Below, in pieces: positions 58,001 through 61,000 of a stretch of 64,000 nucleotides of DNA. Positions within the stretch are counted from its first letter, which is position 1; each line of letters begins with the position of its first letter. A program made the position numbers and the translations under genes. The stretch comes from Meghimatium bilineatum. Lineage: Eukaryota > Mollusca > Gastropoda > Stylommatophora > Philomycidae. The stretch spans positions 20,543,379-20,607,378 of the forward strand of contig CM067317.1 in assembly GCA_034231615.1 (NCBI GenBank), written 5' to 3'. Below the pieces are notes generated by a model, which was given only the letters and a program-made list of their open reading frames with translations, was not told where the DNA came from and ran no database searches.

Positions 58001-61000
58001 TGGCAAATAATACAGAACAAGAAAGTAAAAATTCTTTTGACACCCAAGGAATTATGGAATGGGAAGATGTCAACACTTGAAATGTTATTTGACACTTGGA
58101 AGATATGTTTGTGGAGATCCATGTTCACATACATCTCGTGATATGGCACATGATGATGATTGTTGCCATTTCTATGATGGTCAAATGTCAGAGTGATGGA
58201 TGTTCGGAATGGCTATCAGCAAGCATAAATTCTTTAAATAATTGGGAAAATGCAATGGCTAGTGTGGAAGGTCATTGAATAGCAATGAAAGAAATTGAAG
58301 CGGAAGTTTAGTTGTTTTATTTAATCAGATCATTTAATTTTAACTGATAATTTAGCATGTTTCATGTCTCTGAAAAATTTGGCCTGAGACTAGTTTATTA
58401 GTTAGTCATCAAATCATCATCATGGCATGCTGGACAAGTCCATAGGTGCTAAAATCTTATATTCTGTATGTCCTTCAATATGTGGTAACTGACTATTCCG
58501 ATTCTGTGTTGGTTGATAACTTTCTTATGATTCCTATATGCTTGTTTCATACAACACCACACTTCACTCCCTGTCCTGCATTCTAGCCATAGATACAGAA
58601 GAAGAAATACATCCCATATCTTCCAACTAGTCCTACTCCATGATTGCATAATATCAGCACAGTTCATTAAACTGCCCCATGTCAGACACACTGGCAATCT
58701 GTTTGCTCATTAATTTCATTCAACAGCCACTTATCCAGGTACAAAAATGAAGGTAACTCTTTTCAGCACATATTTTGTCATCACCTCAAGCCCCTGATGG
58801 TACAGGTAGCCCGACTACATTTTTTAGGCATATTAATAAAATCAGTAAGAAAAGAGATACCTGTAGCACTTTAGAACTCTAAAAATATCATTGCCTTCAT
58901 CATTGTTACTACCTCCATCGTCATTCTACTAGTGGGTGCACAGAAAGCACTACTTTCTTCCCTAATACATTTCCCTCTGCATTGAGCCATGAATTCTCAA
59001 GCACTATGCATGTGCCAAACCACAAATACATCAGTGTCGACAATAATATCCCCATCTTAATAATTATCACTGATTAGAGCCTGGACTTCTGAATCTATCA
59101 TGATCATCAAACCCATAACTCTTCAGTGTCTTAGAAGTGTCACTCTGGAAATATCAACTCAATATTTCCCCATGCGTCTCTGTTATCAGTTCTTTGTTTG
59201 AGTGTGGAGAATCTTAATCTTGTCCAGTCTTTAATATTGTCAATCCATACATTCCTCTCACGTCTCTTCTTCTTCAACCTCCAATTATTCTCTGCTTAAT
59301 ATTTTTGCAAAGAGAATTATGATGTCTTATTACCTGGCCAAACCACACAAGTTTGCAACGCCTCACACTGGCATGAGATGTTCTTGTTGGCCTGCAAAAG
59401 TATTTATTTTGCTTCTCACATAGGCCCTATATGTTAGTTTTGTGTTCTGTATATTTGATACATAATATTCATCTGTAGCATTTGTTTTCAAAAGTCTGTT
59501 TTCTCCTCGCCATTTCTGCTGTAATTGTCCAACTCTCACAACTGTACAAAAGAATAGTAAATTTAAGTAGGAAGCATGAGGATAAATGAAAATAATTCTT
59601 ACAACTGACGGGAATTGAACCAGGTCTGTTCTAGCAGCACTGAATCGCTTTGCAACTTAAGTAAACAGGTTTTCCGTACTTGACCAATCACATCCTCAAA
59701 AAAAGATGTGGTCTCATCAAGACTTTCGGCCTGTGTACTCAAGTCAATGAGAACAGTCCAGTTGAAACAAGGACTATTACAACATCAACGAACATCCCGT
59801 ACAAGTATTAAAGTATCCTCAGGAGCACAAACACAGAACATGCATATTCGTACACAAGGGCCAATAGGTCTTCTTGTAAACATAAATAACATAGAGACAG
59901 ATCAATGTTGCTTCAAATAATATCTTATACAAGTAAATTCAAGTAGGACACATATTAAAAAACTTCTGGAGCAATAGAAGAGGTTTGATGTGTACAAGAG
60001 TTTCCAGATTCGTCACTCTATTCCATCAATTTCACATGATATGGATGGGCCATGTATGCTGAATTGGATGCTCTCAAAAGATATTCTGAATGGAGAATTT
60101 GCTTCCATCAACAAGACCAAGGAACAACTTTTTTTCCATTATAAATTGTAATCTGAAGACAATAAACATTAATGCAGAAAACTGAGATAGGATTGCTAAA
60201 GATATAGAAGAGTTCTTTGGAGATGGCCTTCTTGTGTGCTGTTTGTAAACTTGTTACCATGGCCTCTTTTATTTCTGTGGTACATCTTTTAAATGGTCTG
60301 CCTCTGGCTTTATAGCCTGATGTATATGTGTCATAGCCATCTGTGGTATGCTGTCTGTTGGTAGTCTGGAAATTAGTGAAAACCACTTGATCTGTTGTCT
60401 CTTGATGTGTTCTAATACTAGTATTATTTTGGTTATCTGTCTGATGTTATCGTTTCTAATTCTATCTCTTAATGACACTCTGAGTATTTATTTATCATTT
60501 ATTTGTGCTGTAAATGATCTTTTTGTGACATTAACTAAGGTTGTCATGATAAATAAACATAATAAATGCAAGGAAACTAATTTTACAGTGAATTTATCTA
60601 TGGATATTATGACACTCCATACTGTCATTGAGACTGTTGTTGGGCTTACTTACAATTTTCAATCTTTTTAAAACATGATTCACGCAGGTGGTTGCGTCTG
60701 TGGGTCTCACCAATGGCTCACTAGACATACCATCCATGCAACAGAAAATCTTAGTGGATGGCATGCCGTTATATTGAGGTTATCTTCTTATAGAAGCTTC
60801 ATGGCATGTCATCTATACAGTTATGATTTTGTTTTGTTGTTGAAATGTTTTTCATGTTTGCCTGAATATATATGTATGCACCCTCTATGGTTGGGAGGGA
60901 GCCAGAGATGTACTGTGCAGCACTGAAGAGGAGAAAACTGACATCACTGTTTTTCCTATGGCTGAGGCCCATTATAGAGGCACAGTGATTCAGGACATGA

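Noticed and set aside
53505-59690. Functional tRNA genes at the A/B-box pairs
   Set aside because: No complete cloverleaf with matching acceptor stem could be drawn; boxes continue into SINE bodies.
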